Positions 1-13,096 of a stretch of DNA of 64,000 nt are shown here, piece by piece; the stretch's first letter is position 1, and every line of letters starts with the position of its first letter. The position numbers and the translations under genes are program-made. This stretch comes from Mactromeris polynyma (taxonomy: Eukaryota > Mollusca > Bivalvia > Venerida > Mactridae): contig JASFXZ010000016.1 in assembly GCA_032209605.1 (NCBI GenBank), positions 620,001-684,000 on the forward strand. The letters are read 5' to 3'. Under the pieces are notes generated by a model that had not been told where the DNA came from, did no database searches, and saw only the letters and a program-made list of their open reading frames with translations.

Positions 1-92
1 CAATCAGGTTAAAACAGTTGTATACAGTCAGGGGTTTAGTTTTGCTACTTGGGCCTGTTTGACCGATAATCGAAGGTCATGTAGGATACTAT

Positions 93-403
93 GAGGTAGT
101 TCGATCAGCAACTATAGTGACTATGGTTGGATGATACAACTCAGTCTAGTTCATCTACGGTCTAGTTACTCTGATCACTCTTCGAACGTGGAGGTTTGAA
201 TACTATATAGAGGTGTTCCGAACATTAACTATGATTCAACCACCGATTTAGTACGGTTGAACCGTAGTCGATATTCGGAACACCTCTATAGGATTTTCAA
301 CCCTCCAAATTCTAAGAGTGACCAGAGTAACTAAAGCATAGATGAACTAGATTGAGTTTTATCATCCAACCATAGTCACTATAGTTGCCGATCGAACTAC
401 CTC
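93..403. repeat. Foldback (hairpin) element, ~311 bp
   Basis: The two halves are near-perfect reverse complements. The left arm begins gaggtagttcgatcagcaac and the right arm ends gttgccgatcgaactacctc. Matching continues inward through gaggtgttccgaa (from about 208) and its complement ttcggaacacctc (274-286), leaving a loop of only about 12 bases near 241-252. A few scattered mismatches separate the arms. No open reading frame is present. It looks like a MITE or foldback transposon copy; no clear target-site duplication was seen. Confidence 0.8.
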
Positions 404-2785
404 TATATAATCCAAATGCGCTATTGTGAAATTTGACGATATACAATGAATGTTTATATTGTGATTACGGATTAAAGTCAGTGACCGTGACACCGTCCCA
501 TGAACACATTATAGCATATCGCACCACATGTCAAGTTTGGATGCTTCCGTGATATACAGAAATCGAAATGGCAAATATACTGAAAGAAAAATCAAATCTT
601 AGAACGATCATTTTGTCGCATATTTGGTTTATATACTATACTTATAGTAACGGTGATCTATAGTTTGGCCAATGTAAACAAATTCCAATACGTAACCACG
701 CATAAGGTGTATGGGTCGAAAATAGCGAGGTGACAATAACTAACAATTGTATTTGCCCGCCCTGGTGCAAACAGGAGAAAGCTACTACTGTGACCAATGA
801 GGAACTGGGTTCGAACCAAGGTTAAGTATTTTCACTATTTTTTAAAACGTAGCATGTATAATTTTCAACGTATTTAACGCAGTTGAAATGAGTAGTATGT
901 CCACAAAACTTTACATGAAAAGTAATTAATCTGTAGTTGAGATGTTTAAATGTTAGGCAAAACATTGATACGTTCATGCTGAAAATGAATGTTGTTGCAA
1001 AATTGGTGGTTGAAAATGTTCAGAATGTTTTTGTAGTTCCTCGTGTCATTTAAATCAAAGATGAACATGAAATAATTTGTGTCAGTCTGCAAAAATAATT
1101 TAGTAATATATCTGAATTATAAATGTGTTGAAAAATGTGTGATCCTACATAGTAAATACATTTAATATTGCTTCATTATGACAGAAACATATCTATAAGC
1201 AAAAAATCTTGACTTCTTAAGATGGCTTTACATGCGTTAATTACAGGGTCAGGCGCAGTACCGTGCGGAGGAACCGGGGTGGTCCGAATCTAATCATAGA
1301 TCAAAAGAGGGTTCGACAATCAAGGGCCTCACTGTGTTTGCCCAAAATTAGCGTATTACATTACAAGATACGAATTCCAAAGGCTGCCTCACCTGGAACT
1401 GGGCCCCCCTTAACCCTCCGACCGACGTAAATTGCTGGATCCGCGCATGAGAGTCATCCTATTTTATATGATCCATGTTCACCGGAACGCTGTCACCAAT
1501 CAAAATTGTATTCGCCCCATTAAATGTATAAAACTCATTAAATTAAAATTTATTGAGCTTTCTGTGTATCTGATCATACAGCTATCATGCGCTGAATGAA
1601 GTTTCACAAAAATCGCATTTTTAACACAATTTACCTAGATCTTTACATGGTTGTAAATTGTAAATTGCCATTTAAATGTTAGACACAAAAATACGTACTG
1701 AAGAATATTTCCCCGTTTATTTTCCGTGTTTAACCTCCATTATAACATCTCGTAAACAAGTATGCTAATATAACATGGTTAATACGTACCATTGTGACAA
1801 GTCACATTCCTAAAAATAGCACACACCGCACCGAGGGTATTTCCAATAGTTTCATTACTGCTACCGGAAGCGAACACTATACTGAGGTCTGTGCCATGTA
1901 TTCATTACGTCTGCACTACAGCTATATTACAGTGACTGATGCAACAATAATGTGTGTATATGGTGTAATATATTGACGGTGTTAGGTTAATAGCAAATAA
2001 TGTCAACATTGTCTATCATCACGGTCGGCATTACTTCTTCGGGGTCACAATGTATCAGAACTGTTCGGATACCCGGCCTGTACGTACGTATGTTTGTAAT
2101 AACTTTATCATATAGCACCACTTGACATAATCGAACCTGAGATAACCTGATATCTAGCATTTTAGCGGGATGGACAAGCATAATAGGAATGTTGTATTAT
2201 GAAATACCCAAAAATATGACTCTTCCCTTAATGATGTATCTGACCTAACTGAACTCACAATATTTGAATGGTCTTCATCCAGTGTTGTAACTACATTAGC
2301 TCAACATCATTAAGATTAACACCACTTTATCTGTGTAATGAATGTCTCTCTGTAGCAAATATCATCTTCGTGATTTCAAAGTTATATGATTATCCTTAAA
2401 TGAGAATTAGCTTTCCGACATGAAAATGTTGCTTTCATATTTTTGATAAAATATTTTGGTTACGGACATTTTAGAAGGGAAACACCAGACATTTTAATAT
2501 AGACAAATGTGTGTGTTGTCATTGTTTTCGTACATAAGTGTCTATACCACAGATAGTCATTCTCTGTATGTCTAACTGTAGCTTCATTTTCCAAGTCGCT
2601 GTTTGAGCAGCAAAGTTCAATTTTTTTGTGAATATTACCCCTATAGGCATACTACAACGCTACATTTAATTGTATGAGAAATATCGATCTAGTGTAATTC
2701 TATTTACGTTTTTACATCGATTGTGATGCAATTTATTACAATGATCGCTTCCTGCAATGGGTCTGTAAACTAGTTCAGGGATTAT
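404..2785. other. Gene-free A+T-rich sequence
   Basis: No exon, RNA gene or long open frame could be supported on either strand. A tRNA B-box-like motif (gggttcgaacc, about 808-818) suggests a SINE remnant. A more G+C-rich patch at about 1245-1450 resembles old repeat DNA but matches nothing I can name. The short open frames here have no recognisable protein content. Confidence 0.5.
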
Positions 2786-3010
2786 GACTCGTACAGGGTG
2801 CTATGTGCTCGTACAGGGTGCCATGTGCTCGTACAGGGTGTCAGGTGCTCGTACAGGGTGCCAGGTGCTCGTACAGGGTGTCAGGTGCTCGTAGAGGGTA
2901 CCAGGTGCTCGTACAGGGTGCCAGGTGCTCGTACAGGGTGTCAGGTGCTCGTACAGGGTGTCAGGTGCTCGTACATGGTGCCAGGTGCTCGTACAGGGTG
3001 ACAGGTGCTC
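2786..3010. repeat. 20-bp minisatellite, ~11 copies
   Basis: Tandem repeat of a 20-bp unit, consensus gtgctcgtacagggtgccag, with few substitutions (gtc/gcc, gta). The period is exactly 20, so long open frames appear in more than one frame; these are by-products of the repeat and not genes. It lies just downstream (in gene orientation) of the phosphodiesterase gene stop codon at 3307. Confidence 0.95.
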
Positions 3011-3306
3011 AACCTTTTGACAACTACGGCGCCCTGTATATGTACCACTTGTAAAATACGAATATCAAAACTTGATCGGATAAAACGATATTTATTAAAT
3101 GATAATTGTACTGATCTACTTGTTTCTACACCCATCAATGTGCTGGAGTTTATCATTGTCACAAAAAGTACATAGAACATTTACTGCCAATATAAAAAGT
3201 ACTATGATCTAAAATAAAAACAATACACGGAATATAATTAAGCAGTATATGTTAAAATCATACCAAAAAACGTCATGCATTATTTTTGATTGTCATTATT
3301 AATCTT
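3011..3306 (-). other. Presumed 3' UTR / flank of the phosphodiesterase gene
   Basis: There is no coding sequence here. On the minus strand an AATAAA-like motif occurs around 3090-3097 (plus strand tttatt), about 210 bases after the stop codon, and could serve as the polyadenylation signal. This is a consensus match only. Confidence 0.35.
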
Positions 3307-6300
3307 CTATAGCACCAATTGTATTATCATGGTGGCAAAACATGTCAACAGAACAACGTAGACGTTAATGCAACTTGACAACGTGGATCCGCTCACTGTG
3401 AGGCAACCTTTGAATGCATCCTCCTCTAAGTGTTTGAAGCCACACATCACAGTTTTATAGCACGTATCATCGCAAGGGTACATGTGTGCATCGGCGTTTG
3501 TATTGTACCAGTTCACATAGGACATAAAGTTCTTTTCTCTGGCAGAAGTCATCTTTTCCACAAGCATTCCCATAGATGCAGCCGAGATATCGTTTATCCC
3601 ATAAAGACTTGTAGCTTTGTAACCAAGGGTCCAATTTGCCACCTGTGCAGCATTAGCCTTATTCAGGTCCAGGTAATATTGATGGATATCCAGCTGTGTT
3701 CCTGTTTGACGATCGTAAGCAATCAGTCTTGCCCCTGGATTATGAGGCGGTTCCTTTTCTCCTGTTGGAAGCTGATATCTCCATGGTGTAACCGATGGTG
3801 CAATGAAAAGACTAACAACAGGTTTCCCTATAAAATAAACACAGGTAAATTCACATTTTCATTAAGAACCATACCAATGATGTGCTAAAGATGCGTGAAT
3901 AATTCATAATGCATGTATAAATTCATTATAAACACTTACATAATTGCTTTTTCCATACCTACAGAACGAACCAGTCCTGACATTGTTTTGGAAACAAATT
4001 GGATACCTTAAGAATTGAAATCTTTACATATTACATGTAATGTCTTCAAAGTGTTGTTTAAACACCAGCACCATCATACACTTCATTTGATATTCATCTG
4101 AATAACAAAAATCCACAAATTGTTTGGTTCGGATGACCTTTTGGCGTTTAATGATTAGAGAATTTATCAATTTGTTTTGTTTTCATTGGGTTTAACGATT
4201 TTCAACAGGTATTAAGTCATATACGTCATGGTAGAAAATAACCTACCAAAATTGGAAATCGAACACGGATCTGACACACTGATCAATTTATCAATATTTT
4301 GTTATGTTTTACTGACTATAAAAAAGTGTTTTCCAACTCAATTTGTCATATTACCTCATACTGCTATAAATATTTTATACGCAGCAATAGTTTGTGTCGT
4401 TTACTGTTGTATTTAGCCAAAAAGACCACAGCTATACAGGAGACCGGGATATTGAGGTCTCTACATGGATTTGGAATGTAGTTATAGAATTATGGACCAT
4501 CTAAACATAAGTAAACTAAATACTTTTGCGAAATTATGAATTTTGCACTGTACCCACCTGTATTGTCGTAAAACAGACGAAAACAATCATGATGCTCATG
4601 GCCAAAATGCATCGCTACTATTACACTGGCATGTTGTTGTACAATTTTTACAAATTGTTTGTTGAATTTCTTTGACATCCATCTGACTGCACGTGGCGTT
4701 GTGTAACCTGGTGGAACATGGCCCGTCAAAATAACCTGAATGTTAAAATTACTTTTGAATTGATCCAATATACATAATACATGTATATACATTATGGAAT
4801 AGCGATTAATATTTCAATTGTACTTATGATTTCTTATTATTAAATAAGTATCCAAACCTTATTTGTTGTGCAGTATGTTTTAGTACGTTCATATGACTCA
4901 CTGATCGTGTAAAAGGCAAGTGTGACTGAGCCGATGTAACCGATGTAGACTGAATTAACCCGCAACCAAAATATAAGCATTAATTGTATATAAACATGCC
5001 GGTCAAGATAGCGTGTGTGCATTATACAGATGTATTATCATACCTTTTCAAGTTTTGTTTCGGCGGCTACTAAAACAGAATTAAGCCATGCAAACTGATC
5101 AGCTGGATCATCAAGATTCTGTGTTGGTAAATCCTTTGTGTAGTACATGTTAGAATTCATAGCAACAATTCTTAAGCCAGGTCGTGCAAGGATTGTGTAG
5201 TAACCACCTACAAAAAATATATACTGTTTACGCTCCTCTATGTTAACGCGTTTGCGTTTACTAACGCAGGTGTTTCATATATGCATTTGCAAAGTTTGTA
5301 ACGAATGTATAATTGAGGCGACCTATCTACCAGCCTCAATAAATTTCAATAAAACACTCGTTGCTTATGAATAAACAAGCAGCCTCTTGCGAAAATTCCA
5401 TGAGCTGTTCGGAAATTTAAACTAAATATGGACTCTTAGCAAACGAGCAGTTAACAGTAGCACATGTAATTTGAACCAGATTGCCCATTCAGCTTACTTT
5501 CAAATAAGAGACAAATTACTGACATAGAATGGTTGTAGGTAAATAGTTACAAAATAAGACCATTGCATTGGCTGTATCATGTTTTGTCATCAGTATATCT
5601 GTTACAATTATAAGATATGTCCACAAAATTAAACCAATCTTTAATAAAAAACAATAACTTAAACTGAACGAAACTGTATCTAATGATCAGAAAGACTAAA
5701 GAATGCATATACATTTACATGCAGTCATTTAACACATAATGATAAACATTGGTGTTCAGTCACCTTTCAAAAATGTCTGATTTTGTTCGGAAGTTATATT
5801 CACTATGTCGCCATTGTGTATCCACGCTTTCCATAGGTCATACGTGTCGTTATACACCGAGTTCCCATGAGGTGGATATTGATCCTTTGGGTGATAATCG
5901 TGGTTTCCAAAAGTAGCATACACAGGCACCTGGTCCGAGAACTGATCTTCCATCAGTGTCGTGATGTTTCTCACAATGTCTTTATTGATGTCTTCACTTA
6001 AATGACTTGCAGACACATGAGGCACACTGTCACTGTTGGTAGATTAAGAAATGGTTTCCGGAACAGAAGTAACGCAAGCATTTCTCTTACATGTTTGTAA
6101 GTATAAAATCTATATTTTCATTTCAAAGTATTATATTGCGTTAAGAATGAAACCTTTAAGTAGTGCTACAGTTAGGTGACTATCAAATTGGCTTTTTGAA
6201 ACTCGTAATAACGCCTTTTTGGCGTAAATACGCTTTCTGAAACTCTTAAATTCGCAATTACGCGAAATGTAACATTATATAACGATTTTGCGTTTTTATT

Positions 6301-9300
6301 CGTTCTGAATGTAATTTTAATGCATGTTAGACGTTATAAGGAGGTTGAAATATGCTTTGTTTATAAGTGGCCATAGAAGGCTTTCGTAGGATTGGGTCAC
6401 AAGTGATTGCAATATCAGTGGACTGCCCACTTCACGTGGTGTCATATAAGTAGAACAGTAAACCTAGACACAGAATATATGTCGACAACAACATTTTACG
6501 CAGAATAGAACAAAGACATATGATCGGAGATAAATGTCCATTTATCATGTTTATTACATAGATTATCATGTTTATTTATACAATCTGACAACATCTGTGA
6601 ATCAAAAGAGCCATGGAAAAGGTAAATGTTTGTGCTTGTTATCGACAAATTGTTTCTTGATGACAAATATGATCGTTTTGTATGAATTTAAAACGGTACA
6701 CAAGCCCTTCCTTTGCTGATTGTAGTAAACAACTATATTTCAGATGCTTACGTAAAGATAACAAATCAAGTTCTTTATCGCGATTACGTTTAAAGTAAAT
6801 ATTTACCCAGTCCATAAAATGAAATCCACGTCAGCTTTGACATCCTTGATACCTTTAACAGTTGCCTGCACAAGTTGGTATGGTGAATCACACCATTGGT
6901 CACCAAACTGACCAGGCTCACTAATGTTCATTCCATTGCATGAGAGTTGGTTTGTCCAGTATGAGAAGTCCCAATGAAAATCCGTGATATGCCAGAAATA
7001 TCCTGTTATAAATATTATTTGAAATTTAAACTCCATCGCAAAAATAGATTCGACTAATTGGTATAATTAATGTTAGAGCTATTACTTGGGAAATATAGTA
7101 TTCGCTGCGAACAGTTTTCTAGTATGTTTTGAAATTGGCCAAGACAACTATAAGTTTTTATCCTGTTCTAGTGTTCCGATAAATGATTTTATTTCAGCTT
7201 TTAAACATTGTATTAATGCATTACTCAAAATAATGTAAATCTTAAGATGCAGATTATTTTGCGACATCTTTGGTGTCTTCATACGTGTTTTATTTCACAA
7301 AATGTCACATTTAGTAGCATTTGCTTAGAGGAAAGTGTGATGAAGAAAAAATAATAATTGGAGTTAAATGTCCTATATCTTGCAAACAGGGTCAAATGTT
7401 TTATGGACGTCCGAGATTTGATATTACACGAACGTCAGAAATCTGATATTATACGAACATCAGAAATCTGATATTGAACGAACGTCAGAAATCTGATATT
7501 GTACGAACGTCAGAAACCTGATATTATACGAACGTCAGAAACCTGATATTGTACGAACGTCAGAAACCTGATATTGTACGAACGTCAGAAACCTGATATT
7601 GTATGAACGTCAGAAACCTGATATTGTACGAACGTCAGAAACCTGATATTGTATGAACGTCAGAAACCTGATATTGTACGAACGTCAGAAACCTGATATT
7701 GTACGAACGTCAGAAACCTGATATTGTACGAACGTCAGAAACCTGAAAGTGTACGAACGTCAGAAATCTGATATTGTACGAACGTCAGAAATCTGATATT
7801 GTACGAACGTCAGAAACCTGATATTGTACGAACGTCAGAAACCTGATATTGTACGAACGTCAGAAACCTGATATTGTACGAACGTCAGAAATCTGATATT
7901 GTACGAACGTCAGAAACCTGATATTGTACGAACGTCAGAAACCTGATATTGTACGAACGTCAGAAACCTGATATTGTACGAACGTCAGAAACCTGATATT
8001 GTACGAACGTCAAAAACCTGAAAGTGTACGAACGTCAGAAATCTGACAGTGTACGAACGTCAGAAACCTGAAAGTGTACGAACGTCAGAAACCTGATAGT
8101 GTACGAACGTCAGAAACCTGATAGTGTACGAACGTCAGAAACCTGATAGTGTACGAACGTCAGAAACCTGATAGTGTACGAACGTCAGAAACCTGATAGT
8201 GTTCGAACGTCAGAAACCTGATAGTGTACGAACGTCAGAAACCTGATAGTGTACGAACGTCAGAAACCTGATAGTGTACGAACGTCAGAAACCTGATAGT
8301 GTGCGGACGCCAGAAACGTTTTATTGAACGAACGCATGAAACCTGATAGTGTACGAATGCCAGAAAGCTGATATTGAATGGACGTCAGAAACCTGATATT
8401 GTACGAACGTCAGAAACCTGAAAGTGTACGAACGTCAGAAATCTGATATTGTGCGAACGTCAGAAACCTGATATTGTACGAACGTCAGAAACCTGAAAGT
8501 GTACGAACGTCAGAAATCTGACAGTGTACGAACGTCAGAAACCTGAAAGTGTACGAACGTCAGAAACCTGATAGTGTACGAACGTCAGAAACCTGATAGT
8601 GTACGAACGTCAGAAACCTGATAGTGTACGAACGTCAGAAACCTGATAGTGTACGAACGTCAGAAACCTGATAGTGTACGAACGTCAGAAACCTGATAGT
8701 GTACGAACGTCAGAAACCTGATAGTGTACGAACGTCAGAAACCTGATAGTGTACGAACGTCACAAACCTGAAAGTGTGCGGACGCCAGAAACGTTTTATT
8801 GAACGGACGCATGAAACCTGATAGTGTACGAATGCCAGAAACCTGATAGTGTACGGACGCCAGAAAGCTGATATTGAATGGACGTCAGAAACCTGATATT
8901 GTACGGGCGCCAGAAACCTGATATTGAATGGACGCCAGAAACCTGATATTGTACGAACGCCAGAAACCTGATATTGTACAAACGCCAGAAACCTGATATT
9001 GAACGGACGCCAGAAACCTGATATTGTACGAATGCCAGCAACCTGATATTGTACCGACGTCAGAAACCTGATATTGTACGAACGCCAGAAACCTGATATT
9101 GTGCGGACGCCAGAAACTGATATTGAACGGACGCCAGAAACGTTATATTGAACGGACGTCAGAAATCTGATATTGAACGGACGCCAGAAACGTAATATTG
9201 AACGGACGCCAGAAACCTGATATTGAACGGACGCCAGAAACGTTATATTGAACGGACGTCAGAAATCTGATATTGAACGGACGCCAGAAACGTAATATTG

Positions 9301-10714
9301 AACGGACGCCAGAAATCTGATATTGTACGGACGCCAGAAACCTGATATTGAACGGACGCCAGAAACGTTATATTGAACGGACACCAGAAATCTGATATTG
9401 AACGGACGCCAGAAATCTGATATTGAACGGACGCCAGAAACGTTATATTGAACGGACGTCAGAAATCTGATATTATACGGACGTCAGAAACCTGATATTG
9501 TACAGACGCCAGAAACCTGATATCGAACGTACGCCAGAAACCTGATATTGAACGGACGCCAGAAACGTTAAATTGAACGGACGCCAGAAACCTGATATTG
9601 TATGGACGTCAGAAACCTGATATTGAACGGACGTCAGAAACCTGATATTGTATGGACGTCAGAAACCTGATATTGAACGGACGTCAGAAACCTGATATTG
9701 TATGGACGCCAGAAACCTGATATTGTATGGACGCCAGAAACCTGATATTGTATGGACGCCAGAAACCTGATATTGTATGGACGCCAGAAACCTGATATTG
9801 TATGGACGGCAGAAACCTGATATTGTACAAACGCCAGAAACCTGATATTGTACGAACGCCAGAAACCTGATATTGTATGGACGCCAGAAACCTGATATTG
9901 TATGGACGCCAGAAACCTGATATTGTACGAACGCCAGAAACCTGATATTGTATGGACGCCAGAAACCTGATATTGTATGGACGTCAGAAACCTGATATTG
10001 TACGAACGCCAGAAACCTGATATTGTACGGACGCCTGAAATCTGATATTGTGTACTTGGATGTCAGAAATTTGCAAATATTCATAATTAACCTTAAATTG
10101 TACAAACAAGATGCGAATGCTGCATGGACGTAAGAAACCTCGAAGATATGCCAACTTATGCCCAAACAAGATAAACATAAATACAGTTAATCATAAGCAA
10201 ACACTGTCCTCGTAAAGAAATTTAAAAACAAACGTGAGGATAATTTATACAATGTTTAATTGGTGCTGAAAGGTAACGCAATAGCACAATCTAGCATGTT
10301 TGGATTAACCAATGTATTCTAACTCGACAGTAATGACTTCATATACATATACTTTTATATATAAACCATTATCGATTCCTTTTCTTGGGAACAACCAGTA
10401 CTGATGTCTTTTTAAGAGAAATGGCACCCAGATGCCGAGGTTCGAACCCGCCTCTTGACTAAGAAGCCGGCACATCCGCGACAAAAACGTTCCCTCCTCT
10501 GTAAGCACATTCTAACTTATTGTCAGTGGATAAAATTATCACCTGTTATAACATAATATAATCATGCTATGGTGCTCTAAGAAGTAAACGTAAATTAAGA
10601 CTACAATTTCATGTAAAAGTCAGTTAAACACCGGTTAAATAACTTACCTGTGTCAGCACCGACGGTTGAAATAAAAAATATCACAACAGAAAATATTTGT
10701 ACCATACGATCCAT
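3307..10714 (-). CDS. SMPDL3-like: Acid sphingomyelinase-like phosphodiesterase (SMPDL3 family), 6 exons, 464 aa
   Basis: Secreted or surface calcineurin-like metallophosphodiesterase; relatives hydrolyse nucleotide and phosphodiester substrates outside the cell or in lysosomes. Exons (minus strand): 10714-10648, 7002-6807, 6032-5764, 5207-5044, 4735-4558, 3827-3307. All junctions are GT..AG and keep frame (1395 nt). Residues 1-20 form a signal peptide (MDRMVQIFSVVIFFISTVGA). Metal-site motifs are intact: TDFH at 29-32, GD at 88-89, GNHD at 130-133, GHVP at 237-240 and GHEH at 277-280. The Cys-rich C-terminal region matches the family, and total length is close to the roughly 450 aa usual for it. 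The last 20 residues are hydrophobic (from NVYVVLLTCF), suggesting a GPI signal as in SMPDL3B. ATG 10714 was chosen because it starts the signal peptide; an in-frame ATG at 10705 is the alternative. Intron 1 contains the 25-bp satellite. Assignment to the 3A or 3B subtype is not possible. Confidence 0.93.
7405..10070. repeat. 25-bp minisatellite array, ~106 copies, in intron 1 of the phosphodiesterase gene
   Basis: Tandem units of consensus cagaaacctgatattgtacg plus aacgt. Variant units (ctgaaagtg, ctgatagtg, cgttatattg, tatggacgcc) cluster in blocks, showing local amplification. A 475-bp higher-order duplication (19 units) is visible: atctgacag at 8041 recurs at 8516, and gtgcggacgc at 8301 recurs at 8776. 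A shorter 100-bp (4-unit) higher-order period occurs near 9141/9241. Open frames on the minus strand (8796-9041, 9659-10165) only reflect the stop-free repeat. There are no unique spacers, so it is not CRISPR-like. Confidence 0.97.
10361..10505 (-). mobile_element. tRNA-derived SINE copy
   Basis: On the minus strand a polymerase III B box (gggttcgaacctcgg, about 10434-10448) follows a tRNA-like stretch, with body sequence cagtactggttgttcccaag downstream. The same body is recognisable at 17325-17490, 18225-18365 and 38020-38215, so these form one family. It lies in intron 1 of the phosphodiesterase gene. The ends are approximate. Confidence 0.65.
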
Positions 10715-10792
10715 CTCTGTATTGTAGAGTTTCACATTTGCTGGATATCTTGTCTAGAGTTAGCGTATCACAACATGTCTATACATCATAAA

Positions 10793-11773
10793 TATGGTGG
10801 CATATTACTGCCACCAGTTAGCATGATAGCGTTCGCGAATTTTTTCGTGTTAACCACTTAATTATTACGATAATTATCTAGCTATCTAGTTAATATTCGT
10901 GATAAATTTTCGGTAAGATAAATATCATACAACTAGAAACAGGCTTGAAAGTGCCCATAGCTGCCACCTCTTACCTTTTTATGATGTATTACACTAGATT
11001 TAAGTGGTAACACGAATCTTATCTAGTTGTCCACTTATTATGTTACTTAGTAACTCAAATTCGCGAATTTCACTTAAGATTCGTGTTACCACTTATTTAT
11101 AAATGCTTTTTATGTAAGTGGTAACACGAATCTTAAGTCAAATTCGCGAATTTGAGTTATTAAGTAACATAATAAGTGGTCAACTAGATAAGATTCGTGT
11201 TACCACTTACATCTAGAAGCCAAAAATGAATAAGTGGTAACACGAATCTTAAGTCAAATTCGTGAATTTTAGTTATTTAGTAACATAATAAGTGGTCAAC
11301 TAGATAAGATTCGTGTTACCACTTACATCTAGAAGCCAACAATGAATAAGTGGTAACACGAAGCTTAAGTGAAATTCGCGAATTTGAGTTATTAAGCAAC
11401 ATAATAAGTGGTCAACTAGATAAGATTCGTGTTACCACTTACATGAAGAAGTCGAAAACGCATTTATAAATAAGTGGTAACACGAATCTTAAGTGAAATT
11501 CGCGAATTTGAGTTACTAAGTAACATAATAAGTGGACAACTAGATAAGATTCGTGTTACCACTTAAATCCAGTGTAATACATCATAAAAGGGTAAGAGGT
11601 GGCAGTTCTGGGCACGTTCAAGCCTGTTTCTAGTTGTATGATATTTATTTTACCGAAAATTTATCACGCATATTAACTAGATGGCTAGATAATTATCGTA
11701 ATAATTAAGTGGTTAACACGAATTAATTCGCGAACGCTATCATGCTAACTGGTGGCAGTAATATGCCACCATA
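10793..11773. mobile_element. Nested palindromic foldback element with ~310-bp terminal inverted repeats
   Basis: The element starts tatggtggcatattactgcc and ends with its reverse complement. The arms (10793 to about 11108, and about 11458 to 11773) are roughly 95% identical by eye. A direct duplication ATAAA flanks it (10788-10792 and 11774-11778), consistent with a target-site duplication. The interior alternates units of about 110 bp bounded by gtggtaacacgaatcttaag and its complement, each carrying aattcgcgaattt, so it is palindromic at several scales. It has no coding capacity. It separates the 5' ends of two divergent genes. Confidence 0.9.
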
Positions 11774-11778
11774 ATAAA

Positions 11779-13080
11779 TAGTACAAATACCTCCGTTGGT
11801 GCGTATGTTTATACCGACAAAATAGCGGTTGTGATGAGGACATTCGTTAACTTCCTCCTTGACTTACAAGCACACATTTATTGATACCAATTACAAACAA
11901 TGAAAATAGAGTTTTTTAAGTGGTGTTTTTATATAAGAAATTATTTTCGAATCTAGACATAACGTATATTAATGAATTTTAAATTGTGTTTGACATACAC
12001 AGACAGATAAATGGTATTGTGATTGAAATACTGGGACATACATTATTCTTTTGTATTATGACTTGTTTTATGATCGAATACAATTTTGATAATACGTGTG
12101 TGGGTTAACGATTTGTTAGCAATGTCAAACGCGTATTTATTTATTTGCAGATGAGCATTATTGATTAGGTTGAAAGAAAACTCATGCGAAATTAGACCAA
12201 AAATTAGGAAAAACTCGTTTTGCAAATTTGTTGTCAGTTTTTTCTTACAGTGCAATGATTCCTTAATTTGTATCTGAATATTAATTGATTGGTAATTTAA
12301 AGACGAAAAGAATATGCGTGCGTAAGTAAGATCTCATAAGTCTCTGATGGCATTGAAATTATAATTGTGTTTGTAATTTCAGAATCAAACGTGCTCATGC
12401 GCAAGAAAATGTTCACAGTGAAAATATACCTTTAAGAGGTCAAATATGTATACATTACACGGTTTCACATAAAGTTGGTTTCCCAAAATTCTTAAAATAA
12501 ATACTGAAAATGAAGGGACTTCCCCGTGACTTAGAGAATAGGATTATCATGTGACATATACGAAGGGAATTCAACCTATTGGTAAAGGTATGTACATGTA
12601 CATATACTAAAATTTCAAATATGTTTTTATAAATGCAGCGGTTTATTTCAGCAAATATCAATTCTTACTAAGGAAGTACCATTGACAAATCGGTTATACG
12701 CCGAATTTGCAATGTTCTGAATTTTGACTCCGACAATTGACTTCCACACCCCAGATGATATTCTCAACAAGACTGCAAGAGTTACTTCCCTTAAAACTTC
12801 TCGATATGTCCCTGCTGTTCTAAAGGCGACAACATAATTTTAGATGTATAGGTATGTGTGTTCTTTTATATAAAACACTATTTTATTTCTTTCATGCTCT
12901 TTTAATGCTTATTATTTAAGTTGAAATGCCGAAATACTTTATATCCATTTAAGTTATGATATGTCTTCTCTTTCGCTCAAAAATATGCAAACATGAACAA
13001 ATCCATGTGAATGAGAAACAATGGAAGATCATGCACAAGAAATTATGTTATCAGTTATATCTGCTTTATTTAATTTGCAG
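11779..13080. other. Intergenic sequence upstream of the caspase-like ROCO gene
   Basis: No coding exon was identified. The 5' UTR exon of the ROCO gene probably lies here, because its first coding exon is preceded by a good acceptor (tttgcag before 13081). A possible donor, ataggtatgtgt, is near 12848-12858. Promoter elements could not be assigned. Confidence 0.4.
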
Positions 13081-13096
13081 ATATCGAACAGTAAGA

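Noticed and set aside
2798..3054. Two overlapping plus-strand open frames
   Set aside because: They are generated by the 20-bp minisatellite and show only repeat-encoded peptides.
7405..10070. CRISPR-like array
   Set aside because: The units are contiguous 25-bp repeats with no unique spacers, and the host DNA is animal.
8796..10165. Long minus-strand open frames with repeated FLAFVQYQVSGV-type peptide
   Set aside because: They are produced by the 25-bp satellite, which lacks stops in that frame. There is no start context, no unique sequence and no family.
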